A DNA stretch of 64,000 bases from Streptomyces leeuwenhoekii (GCF_001013905.1 NZ_LN831790.1:4912001-4976000), one strand, 5' to 3'; shown: positions 7,941-18,186, numbered from the stretch's first letter. Translations and numbers: made by a program. The notes: generated by a model not told the origin, from the sequence alone.

Positions 7941-8783
7941 ATGAGCGTGACCGACAGCCCAGCCGCGCGGCTGCAGGCGCTCTTCGAGGGGCACCGGCTG
8001 ACGCCGACCCAGCGGCGCATCGCGCACAGCATGGTGCGGCGCGCCGCCGACGTGCCGTTCCTGTCCAGCGTGGAACTGGCCGAACTGGCCGGGGTCAGCC
8101 AGCCGTCCGTGACCCGCTTCGCCGTCGCCCTCGGCTTCGACGGCTACCCGGCGCTCCGCCGCCACCTGCGCGAGGTCGCGCCCGCCGCACCGGCCGCGGA
8201 GGCCGGTGCGCCCAACGAGTACCAGCAGGCCGTCGAGGCCGAGATGGAGAACCTGCGCCAGCTGGCGCAGGTGCTGGCCGACCCCCGGCCGGTGCGGGAG
8301 GCGGGCCGGGTGCTCGCCGCCTCCCGGCCCCTGCCGGTCCTCGGGCTGCGGGCGGCGGCCTCCCAGGCGTACGGCTTCGCGTACTTCGCCGCCAAGGTCC
8401 ACCCGGACGTCCGCCCGCTGCACGAGGGCGGCACCATGCTCCAGGACCGCATCGACGGTGCCGTGCGCGCCGGGGCCACGGCCCTGCTGTGCTTCGCGCT
8501 GCCCCGGCACCCCCGCGAGGTCGTCGACACCCTCGCCTACGCCAAGGAGGCGGGGCTGACCGTCGTCACCGTCGCGGACTCGGCCTTCGCCCCGGTCGCC
8601 AAGGTGTCCGACCTGCTGCTGCCCGCCGCCGTCGGCACCGGGCTCGTCTTCGACACCGCCTGCGCGCCGATGCTGCTCGGCCGGGTCCTGCTGGAGGCGA
8701 TGTGCGACGACCTGCCGGACGCCCAGGCGCGGCTGGAGGAGTTCGACGCGAAGGCGGCGGCGCGGGGGCTGTTCGTGGAGTGA
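7941..8783 (+). CDS. RpiR/MurR-family transcriptional regulator
   Basis: A 280-residue regulator. Residues 1-77 form the RpiR-type HTH (TPTQRRIAHSM, VELAELAGVSQPSVTRFAVALGF). Residues about 105-245 form an SIS domain, which in this family binds phosphosugars or other small metabolites; a carboxylated or acidic ligand is also possible. The ATG follows GGAGGGGGA. The gene lies between the permease remnant and the hut genes, so regulation of histidine or urocanate uptake and use is a reasonable inference but is not shown. The dyads at 7702-7719 and 11458-11484 are candidate targets. Confidence 0.85.
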   Translation: MSVTDSPAARLQALFEGHRLTPTQRRIAHSMVRRAADVPFLSSVELAELAGVSQPSVTRFAVALGFDGYPALRRHLREVAPAAPAAEAGAPNEYQQAVEAEMENLRQLAQVLADPRPVREAGRVLAASRPLPVLGLRAAASQAYGFAYFAAKVHPDVRPLHEGGTMLQDRIDGAVRAGATALLCFALPRHPREVVDTLAYAKEAGLTVVTVADSAFAPVAKVSDLLLPAAVGTGLVFDTACAPMLLGRVLLEAMCDDLPDAQARLEEFDAKAAARGLFVE

Positions 8784-8898
8784 GGGCGCGGCCCGGGACG
8801 CGCTCCGATTCTCAGACTCGTCTCACGTTGTCCCGCTAACGTGCCTGCCGGCAAGACCCTCAGACAGACGATTCACAGACGGGGACGGGAGGCTGGAC

Positions 8899-9483
8899 GT
8901 GGCACGCGGTGGACATGGGCTGGCTCGGGTGGCCGTCGTCGTGCGGGCGGGCGCGGCACCGCTGTGGTGGCTGGGCGTGCTCGCGGCGGGTGTCGGCGTG
9001 TGCGTGCCGGGACTGACCGGACGCAGGATCGGTGTGACGGCCGGAGCGGCGCTGTTCGTCGTCGCGGTGGCCGTGGTGGTGTACGCGCGGCGCAAGCGGT
9101 ACGCCGCCCTGGCCCGCTCGGCGGCCCGCGCGGGCAAGCACGACGTGCTCCAGGACCGGGCGGTGACCGCCCGCAACTGGCGCCGCGGCCACCGCTGGTG
9201 GCTGCTGCTCGCCTTTCTCGCCGCCGTGGGCAGCGCGTTCGCCGCGCCGGCCGCGGGCGGCATGCTGCTGGCCGGCTGCGGGGCCGGTCTGTGGCTGAAG
9301 GCCGCCTGGGTCGGGCGCCTCGAACGCGACGCGGACGTCCTGCTGTGGGTGCGCGTCGACTGGCTCGGCAGGAACGCCGGGGGCGCCGTCGGCAAGGCGG
9401 TCAAGGGGTACCGCAGCACGGGCATCGCGGCGGGCGACGCGGCCCCCGGAGGCGCGCCCCGCAAGACGCCGGCGCTGGTCTGA
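8899..9483 (+). CDS. Integral membrane protein, unknown function
   Basis: A 194-residue protein with hydrophobic segments at about 22-38, 46-62, 96-112 and 116-130 and basic loops (YARRKRYAALARS). It has no signal peptidase site and no recognised domain. The GTG start follows GGGAGG by six bases. It lies downstream of the RpiR gene, separated by 115 bases, and is followed by 460 bases without a gene. Frame and codon use are typical of the neighbourhood, so it is probably real. Confidence 0.65.
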   Translation: MARGGHGLARVAVVVRAGAAPLWWLGVLAAGVGVCVPGLTGRRIGVTAGAALFVVAVAVVVYARRKRYAALARSAARAGKHDVLQDRAVTARNWRRGHRWWLLLAFLAAVGSAFAAPAAGGMLLAGCGAGLWLKAAWVGRLERDADVLLWVRVDWLGRNAGGAVGKAVKGYRSTGIAAGDAAPGGAPRKTPALV

Positions 9484-9944
9484 CACGGGCGGGACGGCAG
9501 CCGGGCCCCGGCCCCTCGGCCTCTCGGCCCCGGCCTCTCGGCCCCGGCAGCTCGGCGGTCTGGTGGTCCGGCGGTCCGGCAAGGGGTGGCCCGGCGGCTC
9601 CCCGGCTCGGCGCGGCGGGAGGCGGGCACCTGCCCGCGTCCTCCTGTCGCCCCGCACCGGCCCCCGCATCGGCCGCCGGCACCGGCTGCCCGCACCGGCC
9701 GCATCATCGGCCGCTCGCACCGGCCCCCGCATCGGCTGCCCTCGCGGCCCGGGTGGTGCTTCCGGCCCCTGCATCGGCCGCCCTCGCGGCCCGGGTGGTG
9801 CTTCCGGCCCCGGTCGTCCGGGCGGCCCCGGGGGCCCGGACGCCGGGCCCGGCCGCCCCGGTGACGGTCCGGGAGGCGGGGTCGGTCCCGGCGGTCACGG
9901 TGGTCCGAGGCGTCCCGGACCGCGGGCCCGGCCGCCCCGGCGTG
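9484..9944. other. Extremely GC-rich non-coding region with repeats
   Basis: Both strands have long open frames here, but these encode only Gly/Pro/Arg strings and share no recognisable family. The region is built of degenerate CCGGCCCC-rich units and contains the 42-bp tandem repeat at 9729-9812. It lies between two convergent genes. Confidence 0.6.
9729..9812. repeat. 42-bp tandem repeat, two copies
   Basis: Copies at 9729-9770 and 9771-9812 differ at two positions. Each begins GCATCGGC and ends TTCCGGCCCC followed by T or G. Slippage or unequal exchange in GC-rich non-coding DNA is the simplest origin. Confidence 0.85.
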
Positions 9945-11360
9945 TCAGCCCCGTGCGGGCCGGGTCTCGCGCGGGGCGAGGGCGGCGGTGAGGGCGTCGG
10001 CGTGGGCGCCTCCCGCCTCGGCCACGATCTCCTGGACCGGCTGCGGGTCCCGCACGACCGCGAAGGCGACGCCCCCCTCGCCGTCCGGGGCGAACCCGTA
10101 CACCCCGGGGCGGGCCAGCGAGTTGTACGCGTAGTGGTGCGCGAAGTAGTACGCCCCCGTGTCCAGCGCCGCCGCGTAGTCGCCCTGGCGCAGCAGCGGC
10201 AGCGCCCGTCCCGTGGCGAGCAGGTCCCCCGCGAAGCAGGCGGGACCGGCCACGTCCTGCACGACGTCCGGCCCGACCTTGGGGCGTCCCTCGGCGTCGT
10301 ACGCGGCGATCCGCAGCGGCCACGCCCCGGGCGCGTACACCGTCCGCGTCGCCACCTGCACCCCCGCGTGCGTGACCGCGACCGGCCGCCCGCCGGCGCT
10401 CTTGGCGTACTCCACCCGCGCCACCAGGGTCCCGTGCTTGGCCAGCAGCGACCGCCCGAACTCGGTGACCAGCCCGTACCGCCCGTCGAACAGCCCCGGC
10501 ACCGCCGCCCGCAGCTCCCGCGCGTACGCGGCGTACGTCGGCGACGTCTCGTCGGAGGTGAAGTTCACCGGCAGCCCGCCGCCGATGTCGACGGTGTCGA
10601 CCTGCCGTCGCCCGGCCCGCTCGTTGATCTCCTCGGCGAGCGCGTACGCCGCCGCCACGCCCTCGGCCATCAGCGCCGGCGGGATGCCCTGGGAGCCGGT
10701 GTGGGTGTGCAGCCGGGTCAGCCACGGCCGGTCCAGGAAGGCCCGCACCACCCACTCCCGGGCCCCCTCGTCCCGCAGCGCCACGCCGAACTTGGAGGTC
10801 GCCGTCGCCGTCGACAGCGCCTCGATGGAGCCGCCGCCGACCTGGGGGTTGACCCGGACGCCCAGCGGGGACCTGCTGCCGGTGGTCCGCATCAGGCCGT
10901 CGATCCGCTCCAGCTCCTGCGGATTGTCGGCGTTCACCGCGATGCCCAGCTCCAGCGCCTCGCGCAGTTCCTGTGGCGTCTTGGCGGGCGAGTCCAGGAC
11001 CGTGTGGTCCGGCGGCACCCCCGCCGCCTGCGCCAGCGCCAGCTCGCCCGGGCTCGCCACCTCCGCGCCCAGCCCCAGCGCGTGCAGCAGCCGAAGCACC
11101 GGCACCAGCGGGGCGGCCTTCACCGCGAAGGCGTGCAGCACCGGCGTGCCGGGCGCCACCACCGCGTCGAACGCCGCCCGCAGCGCCGCCGCCGACTCCC
11201 GGATGCCGACCACGTCGAGCAGCCCGGCCAGGGGGGCCCCGGGCCCCAGCAGCCCCTGCTCCACCGCCGCCCGCACCGCCGCGTCCCGCCGGGCCGCCCG
11301 CCCGGCGCCCGTGCCGTCGGTGCCGTCGGTGCCGTCCAGGTGTCCGATGCTCGTGTCCAC
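9945..11360 (-). CDS. LysA-fold (type III) PLP-dependent enzyme
   Basis: A 471-residue protein related to diaminopimelate/ornithine decarboxylases. The PLP lysine is in HAFAVKAAPL, the phosphate-binding loop is DIGGGLPVN, and TEFGRSLLAKHGTLV and GPACFAGDLL are the later conserved blocks. These resemble the Y4yA-like branch more than true LysA, so lysine biosynthesis is unlikely. The start at GTG 11360 is chosen because the longer frame to 11558 crosses the hutU promoter. It is divergent from hutU and shares its control region, which suggests co-regulation with histidine use; the substrate is unknown. Confidence 0.78.
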   Translation of the reverse strand: MDTSIGHLDGTDGTDGTGAGRAARRDAAVRAAVEQGLLGPGAPLAGLLDVVGIRESAAALRAAFDAVVAPGTPVLHAFAVKAAPLVPVLRLLHALGLGAEVASPGELALAQAAGVPPDHTVLDSPAKTPQELREALELGIAVNADNPQELERIDGLMRTTGSRSPLGVRVNPQVGGGSIEALSTATATSKFGVALRDEGAREWVVRAFLDRPWLTRLHTHTGSQGIPPALMAEGVAAAYALAEEINERAGRRQVDTVDIGGGLPVNFTSDETSPTYAAYARELRAAVPGLFDGRYGLVTEFGRSLLAKHGTLVARVEYAKSAGGRPVAVTHAGVQVATRTVYAPGAWPLRIAAYDAEGRPKVGPDVVQDVAGPACFAGDLLATGRALPLLRQGDYAAALDTGAYYFAHHYAYNSLARPGVYGFAPDGEGGVAFAVVRDPQPVQEIVAEAGGAHADALTAALAPRETRPARG

Positions 11361-11447
11361 GCCCTCACCATCCCCCGTTCCGCCACTGCCCGCGCCCCCG
11401 CGTCCAGCCAACCATCCGCGACACGTCCGCGTCGGCACACCACCGTA

Positions 11448-11476
11448 TTGACTAGCTCTATTCACAAGTCCAGGAT
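11448..11476 (+). promoter_or_regulatory. hutU promoter
   Basis: TTGACT (11448-11453) and CAGGAT (11471-11476) are separated by 17 bases, a standard vegetative spacing. The hutU ATG is 64 bases downstream of the -10. Confidence 0.65.
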
Positions 11477-11484
11477 GTGAATAG
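11458..11484. promoter_or_regulatory. Operator-like inverted repeat in the hutU promoter
   Basis: Perfect nine-base arms CTATTCACA (11458-11466) and TGTGAATAG (11476-11484) flank a nine-base spacer. The dyad covers the -10 and most of the spacer, so a bound protein would block RNA polymerase. It lies between the divergent PLP-enzyme gene and hutU. The related heptamer TGAATAG also occurs at 7733-7739 upstream of the RpiR gene. Confidence 0.7.
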
Positions 11485-11539
11485 TCGCGGCTACAGCGCG
11501 CGGCCCGCGATCCGGGAGCAGGCCACCAGGAGGCAGAAC

Positions 11540-13258
11540 ATGTCAGGAACCCGCCCACCCGTCTCGCACCACCGCCCCGGCACGGACTCCTACGGGCCGC
11601 CCCCCGGCGGGGTCCGGGCGCCGCGCGGCACGCGGCCGAGCGCCCTGGGCTGGCAGCAGGAGGCCGCCCTGCGGATGCTGCAGAACAACCTCGACCCGGA
11701 GGTCGCCGAGCACCCCGACAAGCTCGTCGTCTACGGCGGCACGGGGAAGGCGGCCCGCGACTGGCGCTCCTTCGACGCCATGGTCCGCACGCTGAGGAGC
11801 CTCAAGCAGGACGAGACGATGCTCGTCCAGTCCGGCCGCCCGGTCGGTGTCATGCAGACCCACGAATGGGCCCCGCGGGTCCTCATCGCCAACTCCAACC
11901 TGGTGGGCGACTGGGCCACCTGGGAGGAGTTCCGCCGCCTGGAGGCCCTCGGCCTGACCATGTACGGCCAGATGACGGCCGGCTCTTGGATCTACATCGG
12001 CACCCAGGGCATCCTCCAGGGCACCTACGAGACCTTCGCCGCCGTCGCCGCCAAGAAGTTCGGCGGCACGCTCGCCGGCACCATCACCCTCACCGCCGGC
12101 CTCGGCGGCATGGGCGGCGCCCAGCCCCTGGCCGTGACGATGAACGACGGCGTCGCCCTCTGCGTCGACTGCGACCCCCGCGCCCTCGACCGCCGTATCG
12201 AGCACCGCTACCTCGACGTGCGCGCCGACTCCCTCGACCACGCCCTCCGCCTCGCCGTCGAGGCCCGCGACGCCCGCCGCCCGCTGTCCGTCGGCGTCCT
12301 CGGCAACGCCGCCGAGCTCGTCCCGCAACTGCTGGCCATGGGCGCCCCCATCGACATCGTCACCGACCAGACCTCGGCCCACGACCCGCTGTCCTACCTG
12401 CCGCTCGGCGTCGCCTTCGAGGACATGGCCGACGCCGCCGCCAAGGACCCGGCCGGCTTCACCACCCGCGCCCGCGAGTCCATGGCCCGGCACGTCGAGG
12501 CCATGGTCGGCTTCCAGGACGCCGGCGCCGAGGTCTTCGACTACGGCAACTCCATCCGCGGCGAGGCCCGGCTCGCCGGATACGACCGGGCCTTCGACTT
12601 CCCCGGCTTCGTCCCCGCCTACATCCGCCCCCTGTTCTGCGAGGGCAAGGGCCCCTTCCGCTGGGCCGCCCTGTCCGGTGACCCCGCCGACATCGCCAGG
12701 ACCGACAGGGCCGTCCTCGACCTCTTCCCGGAGAACGAGTCCCTGGCCCGCTGGATCAGGATGGCCGGCGAGAAGGTCCACTTCCAGGGCCTGCCCGCCC
12801 GGATCTGCTGGCTCGGCTACGGCGAGCGCGACAAGGCCGGCGAGCGCTTCAACGACATGGTCGCGAGCGGCGAACTGGCCGCGCCCGTCGTCATCGGCCG
12901 CGACCACCTCGACTGCGGCTCCGTCGCCTCCCCGTACCGCGAGACCGAGGCCATGCTCGACGGCTCCGACGCCATCGCCGACTGGCCGCTGCTCAACGCC
13001 ATGGTCAACGTGGCCTCCGGCGCCTCCTGGGTCTCGGTCCACCACGGCGGCGGCGTCGGCATGGGCCGCTCGATCCACGCCGGACAGGTGACGGTGGCCG
13101 ACGGCACCGCCCTGGCCGGGGAGAAGATCCGCCGCGTCCTCACCAACGACCCCGGCATGGGCGTCATCCGGCACGTCGACGCGGGATACGACATCGCGGA
13201 CTCCGTCGCCCGGGAGCGGGGCGTCCGCGTCCCCATGCGCGAGGGTGACGGCGCGTGA
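11540..13258 (+). CDS. hutU: Urocanate hydratase
   Basis: A 572-residue urocanase that hydrates urocanate to 4-imidazolone-5-propionate, using tightly bound NAD+ as an electrophile; it is cytoplasmic. Family blocks are complete: [14 protein letters not shown], the Gly-rich [23 protein letters not shown] and the cysteine block [11 protein letters not shown]. Length fits (E. coli-type proteins are about 560). The ATG at 11540 has AGGAGG seven bases upstream. The stop overlaps the start of the next gene by four bases, so the two are translationally coupled. Histidine ammonia-lyase (hutH) is not in the window. Confidence 0.95.
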   Translation: MSGTRPPVSHHRPGTDSYGPPPGGVRAPRGTRPSALGWQQEAALRMLQNNLDPEVAEHPDKLVVYGGTGKAARDWRSFDAMVRTLRSLKQDETMLVQSGRPVGVMQTHEWAPRVLIANSNLVGDWATWEEFRRLEALGLTMYGQMTAGSWIYIGTQGILQGTYETFAAVAAKKFGGTLAGTITLTAGLGGMGGAQPLAVTMNDGVALCVDCDPRALDRRIEHRYLDVRADSLDHALRLAVEARDARRPLSVGVLGNAAELVPQLLAMGAPIDIVTDQTSAHDPLSYLPLGVAFEDMADAAAKDPAGFTTRARESMARHVEAMVGFQDAGAEVFDYGNSIRGEARLAGYDRAFDFPGFVPAYIRPLFCEGKGPFRWAALSGDPADIARTDRAVLDLFPENESLARWIRMAGEKVHFQGLPARICWLGYGERDKAGERFNDMVASGELAAPVVIGRDHLDCGSVASPYRETEAMLDGSDAIADWPLLNAMVNVASGASWVSVHHGGGVGMGRSIHAGQVTVADGTALAGEKIRRVLTNDPGMGVIRHVDAGYDIADSVARERGVRVPMREGDGA

Positions 13259-14472
13259 GCTTCCACAGCATGTGGGCGGAGCTGCTGCCGGTCGGCCGCA
13301 GCTCCGCCTCCGGCGGCTACCGCCGCTTCGCCTGGACGCCCGCCGACGGGGAGTGCCGGGCCTGGTTCGAGCAGCAGGCCCGCGACCGCGGCCTCTCCTA
13401 CGAACTGGACCGCAACGGCAACCAGTGGGCCTGGCTCGGCGACCCGGCCGACGGCGACGCCGTCGTCACCGGGTCCCACCTGGACTCCGTACCCGACGGC
13501 GGTGCCTTCGACGGACCCCTCGGCGTGGTGTCCGCCTTCGCGGCCCTGGACGAACTGCGCGACAGGGGAGCGCGGTTCGCCAGGCCGGTCGGCATCGTCA
13601 ACTTCGGCGACGAGGAGGGCGCCCGCTTCGGGCTCGCCTGCGTCGGCTCCCGGCTCACCGCCGGAGAACTCACCCCCGCACAGGCGCACCGGCTGACCGA
13701 CGGCGACGGCGTCACCCTTCCGCGCGCGATGGAGGCCGCCGGACACGACCCCGACGCCATCGGGGCCGACCCCGAACGCCTCGCCCGCATCGGCGCCTTC
13801 GTCGAGCTCCACGTCGAGCAGGGCCGCGCCCTGGACCTGTCCGGCGACCGGATCGGCATCGCCAGCGCCATCTGGCCGCACGGACGCTGGCGGTTCGACT
13901 TCCGCGGCGAGGCCAACCACGCCGGGACCACCCGCCTCGACGACCGGCGCGACCCCATGCTCGGGTACGCCGGGACCGTCCTCGCCGCCCGCCGCGAGGC
14001 ACGCCTGGCCGGGGCCGTCGCCACCTTCGGGAAGATCGCCGTCGAGCCCAACGGCGTCAATGCCATCCCCTCCCTGGTGCGCGGCTGGCTCGACTCCCGC
14101 GCCGCCGACCAGGAGACCCTGGACACGGTCGTCACCGGGATCGAGAAGGCCGCCCGCGAGCACGCCGCCGCCCACGGTGTCGGCCTGGACGTCGTCCGCG
14201 AGTCGTTCACCCCCGTCGTCGAGTTCGACCACGCCCTGCGCGACGAACTCGCCCGCATCCTGGGCAAGGACACCGACCTCAGGGTCCCCGTCCTCGGCAC
14301 CGGCGCCGGACACGACGCCGGAATCCTCTCCGCACGCGTCCCGACCGCCATGCTGTTCGTGCGCAACCCCACCGGGATCTCGCACTCCCCGGCCGAGTCC
14401 GCCGCCGAGGACGACTGCGTGGCCGGGGTCCTCGCCCTCGCCGACGTACTGGAAGGACTGGCCTGCACGTGA
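13255..14472 (+). CDS. M20-family amidohydrolase of the hut operon
   Basis: A 405-residue metallohydrolase of the allantoate amidohydrolase / N-carbamoyl-amino-acid hydrolase branch of M20. Metal and catalytic residues are present: [11 protein letters not shown] (His, Asp), GDEEGARFG (Glu pair), ELHVEQG (His) and GTGAGHDAG (His). The GTG start overlaps the hutU stop and the stop overlaps the hutF start, so it belongs to the histidine operon. HutF makes N-formylglutamate and no HutG-type deformylase is present. I infer that this enzyme removes the formyl group from N-formylglutamate; database-style naming as allantoate amidohydrolase would miss that. Confidence 0.85.
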   Translation: MSFHSMWAELLPVGRSSASGGYRRFAWTPADGECRAWFEQQARDRGLSYELDRNGNQWAWLGDPADGDAVVTGSHLDSVPDGGAFDGPLGVVSAFAALDELRDRGARFARPVGIVNFGDEEGARFGLACVGSRLTAGELTPAQAHRLTDGDGVTLPRAMEAAGHDPDAIGADPERLARIGAFVELHVEQGRALDLSGDRIGIASAIWPHGRWRFDFRGEANHAGTTRLDDRRDPMLGYAGTVLAARREARLAGAVATFGKIAVEPNGVNAIPSLVRGWLDSRAADQETLDTVVTGIEKAAREHAAAHGVGLDVVRESFTPVVEFDHALRDELARILGKDTDLRVPVLGTGAGHDAGILSARVPTAMLFVRNPTGISHSPAESAAEDDCVAGVLALADVLEGLACT

Positions 14473-15860
14473 CGCGGACGCCCACGCCCACGCAGACGTA
14501 CTGGCTGGAGCACGCCTGGCTCGGCACCCTCCCCCCAGCGCCCGGCTCCGCCCGGGCCGCGGGGGCCCCCGTCGAGCCGGGCGTGCTCCTCGGCATCGCG
14601 GACGGCCGGATCACCACCGTCCGCACCGGCGTCACCGCACCGCCGCCCGGTGCCGAGCCGCTGCGCGGCCTGACCCTCCCCGGCCTGGCCAACGCCCACA
14701 GCCACGCCTTCCACCGGGCCCTGCGCGCCACCGCCCAGGCCGGCCCCGGCACCTTCTGGACCTGGCGCGAGGTCATGTACTCCGTCGCCGACCGGCTGAC
14801 CCCCGACTCGTACCACGCCCTGGCGCGGGCGGTGTACGCCGAGATGGCCCTGGCCGGCATCACCGCCGTCGGTGAGTTCCACTACCTCCACCACGCCCCC
14901 GGCGGCACCCCCTACGCCGACCCCAACGCGATGGGCGAGGCGCTCATCCAGGCCGCCGCCGAAGCCGGCATCCGCATCACCCTCCTCGACACCTGCTACC
15001 TCTCCGCCGGCTTCGGGCAGCCCCCCGACGCCCACCAGCTCCGCTTCTCCGACGGGACCGCTCAGTCCTGGGCGGAACGCTGTTCACTTCTCAAGGAACG
15101 GGAGCACGCACGGATCGGGGCGGCCGTGCACTCCGTACGGGCCGTGCCCGCCGGCCAACTGGCGACCGTGGCGCGGTGGGCCGAGGCACGGCGGGCCCCG
15201 CTCCATGTGCACCTGTCCGAGCAGACCGCCGAGAACGACGCCTGCCGCCGGGCCCACGGCCGCACCCCGGCGCGGCTCCTCGCCGACCACGGCGTGCTCG
15301 GCCCCCGCACCACCGGCGTCCACAACACGCACCTCACCGACGAGGACATCGCGCTGATCGGCTCCACCGGCACCGGCACATGCATGTGCCCCACCACCGA
15401 GCGGGACCTCGCCGACGGCATCGGCCCCGCCGTGGCCCTCCAGCGGGCCGGGTCGCCGCTCTCCCTGGGCTCCGACAGCCACGCCGTGATCGACCTGCTG
15501 GAGGAGGCGCGCGCCCTGGAGCTGAACGAGCGCCTGCGCAGCCGCACCCGCGGCCACTGGACGGCCGACGCGCTGCTGCGCGCCGCCACCGCCGACGGCC
15601 ACGCCGCCCTCGGCTGGGACGACACGGGCACCATCGCGCCGGGCGCCCGCGCCGACCTGACCACCATCGCGCTGGACTCGGTCAGAACAGCGGGGCCGCC
15701 TCCGCGGCTCGGCGCCGAGACGGCCGTATTCGCGGCGACGGCAGCGGACGTGCGGCACACCGTCGTCGCGGGCCGGCACGTCGTACGCGACGGGGCGCAC
15801 ACCCTCGTACCCGACGTGCCACGTGCCCTCGCGCGGGCCGTCGAGGCCCTGCGCCCCTGA
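14469..15860 (+). CDS. hutF: Formimidoylglutamate deiminase
   Basis: A 463-residue amidohydrolase-superfamily enzyme that converts N-formimino-L-glutamate to N-formyl-L-glutamate and ammonia. Zinc-site motifs are intact: [21 protein letters not shown] and GSDSHA. The substrate branch is supported by position between hutU and hutI. The GTG start at 14469 overlaps the previous stop (GTGA), giving tight coupling. The length is normal for HutF (about 450-460). Confidence 0.92.
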   Translation: MTRTPTPTQTYWLEHAWLGTLPPAPGSARAAGAPVEPGVLLGIADGRITTVRTGVTAPPPGAEPLRGLTLPGLANAHSHAFHRALRATAQAGPGTFWTWREVMYSVADRLTPDSYHALARAVYAEMALAGITAVGEFHYLHHAPGGTPYADPNAMGEALIQAAAEAGIRITLLDTCYLSAGFGQPPDAHQLRFSDGTAQSWAERCSLLKEREHARIGAAVHSVRAVPAGQLATVARWAEARRAPLHVHLSEQTAENDACRRAHGRTPARLLADHGVLGPRTTGVHNTHLTDEDIALIGSTGTGTCMCPTTERDLADGIGPAVALQRAGSPLSLGSDSHAVIDLLEEARALELNERLRSRTRGHWTADALLRAATADGHAALGWDDTGTIAPGARADLTTIALDSVRTAGPPPRLGAETAVFAATAADVRHTVVAGRHVVRDGAHTLVPDVPRALARAVEALRP

Positions 15861-15895
15861 CCGCCCCACCCGGACCGGGAACCCCCAAGGACGCC

Positions 15896-17071
15896 ATGAG
15901 CAGCAGCACCGTCATCACCAACATCGCCACGCTGGTCACCAACGACCCCTCCCTCGGCGACACATCCCCCCTCGGACTGGTCCGGGACGCGGCCGTCGTC
16001 ATCGACGGCGACCGCATCGCGTGGACCGGTGCATCGAGCAAAGCACCCCCCACCGACAACCGGATCGACGCCGCCGGCCGGGCGGTCCTGCCCGGCTTCG
16101 TCGACTCCCACTCCCACCTGGTCTTCGCCGGCGACCGCACCGAGGAGTTCAACGCGCGGATGTCCGGCCGCCCCTACAGCGCGGGCGGCATCCGCACCAC
16201 CGTCGCCGCCACCCGCGCCGCCTCCGACGCGGAACTGGAGGCGAACCTCACCCGCTACCTCGCCGAGGCCCTGCGCCAGGGCACGACCACCTTCGAGACC
16301 AAGTCCGGGTACGGCCTGACGGTCGCCGACGAGTCCCGCGCCCTGCGCATCGCCGCCCGCCACACCGACGAGGTCACCTACCTCGGCGCGCACATCGTCT
16401 CCCCGGACTTCGCCGACGACCCGGCCGCCTACGTCGCCCTCGTCACCGGCGAGATGCTCGACGCCTGCGCCCCGCACGCCCGCTGGATCGACGTCTTCTG
16501 CGAGAAGGGCGCCTTCGACGGCGACCAGGCGCGCGCGATCCTCACGGCGGGCAGGGCGAGGGGCCTGCACCCGCGCGTCCACGCCAACCAGCTCTCCTAC
16601 GGCCCCGGAGTCCAGCTCGCCGTCGAGCTCGACGCCGCCAGCGCCGACCACTGCACCCATCTCACCGACGCCGACGTCGACGCCCTGGCGAACAGCCGTA
16701 CGGTCGCCACCCTGCTCCCCGGGGCCGAGTTCTCCACCCGCGCCGAGTGGCCCGACGCCCGCCGCCTGCTCGACGCCGGCGTCACGGTCGCCCTGTCCAC
16801 CGACTGCAACCCCGGCTCGTCCTTCACCTCGTCCGTGCCCTTCTGCGTCGCGCTGGCGGTACGGGACATGGGGATGACCCCGGACGAGGCGGTGTGGTCG
16901 GCCACGGCGGGCGGCGCGGCGGCCCTGCGCCGCACCGACATCGGCCGCCTCGTCCCGGGCGCGTACGCCGATCTGACGCTCCTGGACTCCCCGAGCCACG
17001 TCCACTTGGCGTACCGGCCCGGGGTGCCGCTGGTGGCGGGCGTGTGGCGGCGCGGCGAACGCGTGGTCTGA
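15896..17071 (+). CDS. hutI: Imidazolonepropionase
   Basis: A 391-residue amidohydrolase that opens the imidazolone ring to give N-formimino-L-glutamate, the step between HutU and HutF. Metal and substrate motifs are present: [26 protein letters not shown] and STDCNPGSS (Asp ligand). The ATG lies 36 bases after hutF. It is the last gene of the operon and is followed within 12 bases by a very strong hairpin. Confidence 0.95.
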   Translation: MSSSTVITNIATLVTNDPSLGDTSPLGLVRDAAVVIDGDRIAWTGASSKAPPTDNRIDAAGRAVLPGFVDSHSHLVFAGDRTEEFNARMSGRPYSAGGIRTTVAATRAASDAELEANLTRYLAEALRQGTTTFETKSGYGLTVADESRALRIAARHTDEVTYLGAHIVSPDFADDPAAYVALVTGEMLDACAPHARWIDVFCEKGAFDGDQARAILTAGRARGLHPRVHANQLSYGPGVQLAVELDAASADHCTHLTDADVDALANSRTVATLLPGAEFSTRAEWPDARRLLDAGVTVALSTDCNPGSSFTSSVPFCVALAVRDMGMTPDEAVWSATAGGAAALRRTDIGRLVPGAYADLTLLDSPSHVHLAYRPGVPLVAGVWRRGERVV

Positions 17072-17082
17072 CCCCCGCGACC

Positions 17083-17120
17083 CCCAGGGGGGCGGCCCGC
17101 CACCGGGCCGCCCCCCTGGG
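17083..17120. terminator. Strong terminator after the hut operon
   Basis: Perfect 17-base arms starting CCCAGGGGGG and ending CCCCCCTGGG around a four-base loop. It lies between hutI and the convergent sigma-factor gene, so it probably works on both strands. Confidence 0.9.
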
Positions 17121-17160
17121 AGAGCGAAGGACATCCGGAGCGCCGCTCGGGGCGCCGGGA

Positions 17161-18075
17161 TCACTCCTCGACCGTGAGCCCCTTGCGCAGCCGTACCAGC
17201 GTGCGCGACAGCAGCCGGGAGACGTGCATCTGGGAGATGCCGAGCTCGTCGCCGATCTCCGACTGGGTCATGCCGGCGACGAAACGCAGGGAGAGGATCT
17301 TCCGGTCCCGCGAGGGGAGTCCGGCGATCAGCGGCTTGAGCGACTCGACGTACTCGATGCCCTCGAGCCCGTGGTCCTCATAGCCGATCCGGTCCGCGAG
17401 CGTGCCCTCGCTGTCGTCCTCCTCCGGCTGGGCGTCCAGCGAGGAGGCGGTGTACGCGTTCGAGGCCGCCATGCCCTCGACGACCTCCTCGTTGGAGATG
17501 CCGAGGCGCTCGGCCAGTTCGGCCACGGTCGGGGAGCGGTCGAGCTGCTGGGCCAGCTCGTCGCCGGCCTTGGCCAGGTCGAGCCGGAGCTCCTGGAGGC
17601 GGCGCGGGACCCGCACGGACCACGAGGTGTCGCGGAAGAAACGCTTGATCTCGCCGATGATGGTCGGCATCGCGAAGGTCGGGAACTCCACGCCGCGGGA
17701 GAGTTCGAAGCGGTCGATCGCCTTGATCAGGCCGATCGTGCCGACCTGGATGATGTCCTCCATCGGCTCGCTGCGCGAGCGGAAGCGGGAGGCCGCGAAT
17801 TTCACCAGGGCGAGGTTAAGTTCGACCAGCGTGTTGCGGACGTACGCGTAGTCGTAGGTGCCTTCCTCCAGCGACTCCAGCCGCTCGAAGAGGGTCTTGG
17901 ACAGGGCCCGGGCGTCCGCCGGAGCCACCTCGTCGTACGCGGGGATGTCCGGAAGCCCGGCGAGTGCGCCGTCGTACGCGACGCCTTCGTCCTGCTGCTC
18001 GATGGGATCCAGATGTTCCGGAGGGGGTGTCGACGTCGCTTTGTGGGTACGCGATCCGTCGAGCCGGGGTGACAT
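17161..18075 (-). CDS. SigB/SigF/SigH-family sigma factor
   Basis: A 304-residue group 3 sigma factor. Region 2 contains LVKFAASRF and DIIQVGTIGLIKAIDRFE, region 2.4 GVEFPTFAMPTIIGEIKRFFRD, region 3 LAERLGISNEEVVEGM and region 4 the HTH MTQSEIGDELGISQMHVSRLLSR. The N-terminal 60 residues are acidic and variable. The start at 18075 is chosen because GGAGG lies five bases before it; two in-frame ATGs at 18087 and 18099 lack good sites. It is divergent from STAS and ATPase genes that look like its partner-switching control. The Streptomyces SigI/SigG/SigB sort is meant; which one cannot be decided here. Confidence 0.92.
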   Translation of the reverse strand: MSPRLDGSRTHKATSTPPPEHLDPIEQQDEGVAYDGALAGLPDIPAYDEVAPADARALSKTLFERLESLEEGTYDYAYVRNTLVELNLALVKFAASRFRSRSEPMEDIIQVGTIGLIKAIDRFELSRGVEFPTFAMPTIIGEIKRFFRDTSWSVRVPRRLQELRLDLAKAGDELAQQLDRSPTVAELAERLGISNEEVVEGMAASNAYTASSLDAQPEEDDSEGTLADRIGYEDHGLEGIEYVESLKPLIAGLPSRDRKILSLRFVAGMTQSEIGDELGISQMHVSRLLSRTLVRLRKGLTVEE

Positions 18076-18180
18076 GATGTCCTCCATCGTTCTCGGCATA
18101 CGGCTGCCGAAGCCAGTACGTGCACTGCGGTGTGCGGCGCCTCCAAAGCCGGCCGTGTCGGTTACGTGTCCGTACTAGCC

Positions 18181-18186
18181 CTACCC
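18181..18186 (-). promoter_or_regulatory. GGGTAG element upstream of the sigma gene
   Basis: GGGTAG on the minus strand about 105 bases before the sigma start matches the -10 of stress-sigma (SigB/SigH) promoters, which may indicate autoregulation. A clear GTTT -35 was not found, so this is tentative. Confidence 0.3.

Noticed and set aside
8841..11480. An 879-codon plus-strand frame across the repeat region and antisense to the PLP enzyme
   Set aside because: Low-complexity Arg/Pro/Gly sequence; the minus-strand enzyme with its conserved motifs explains the DNA.
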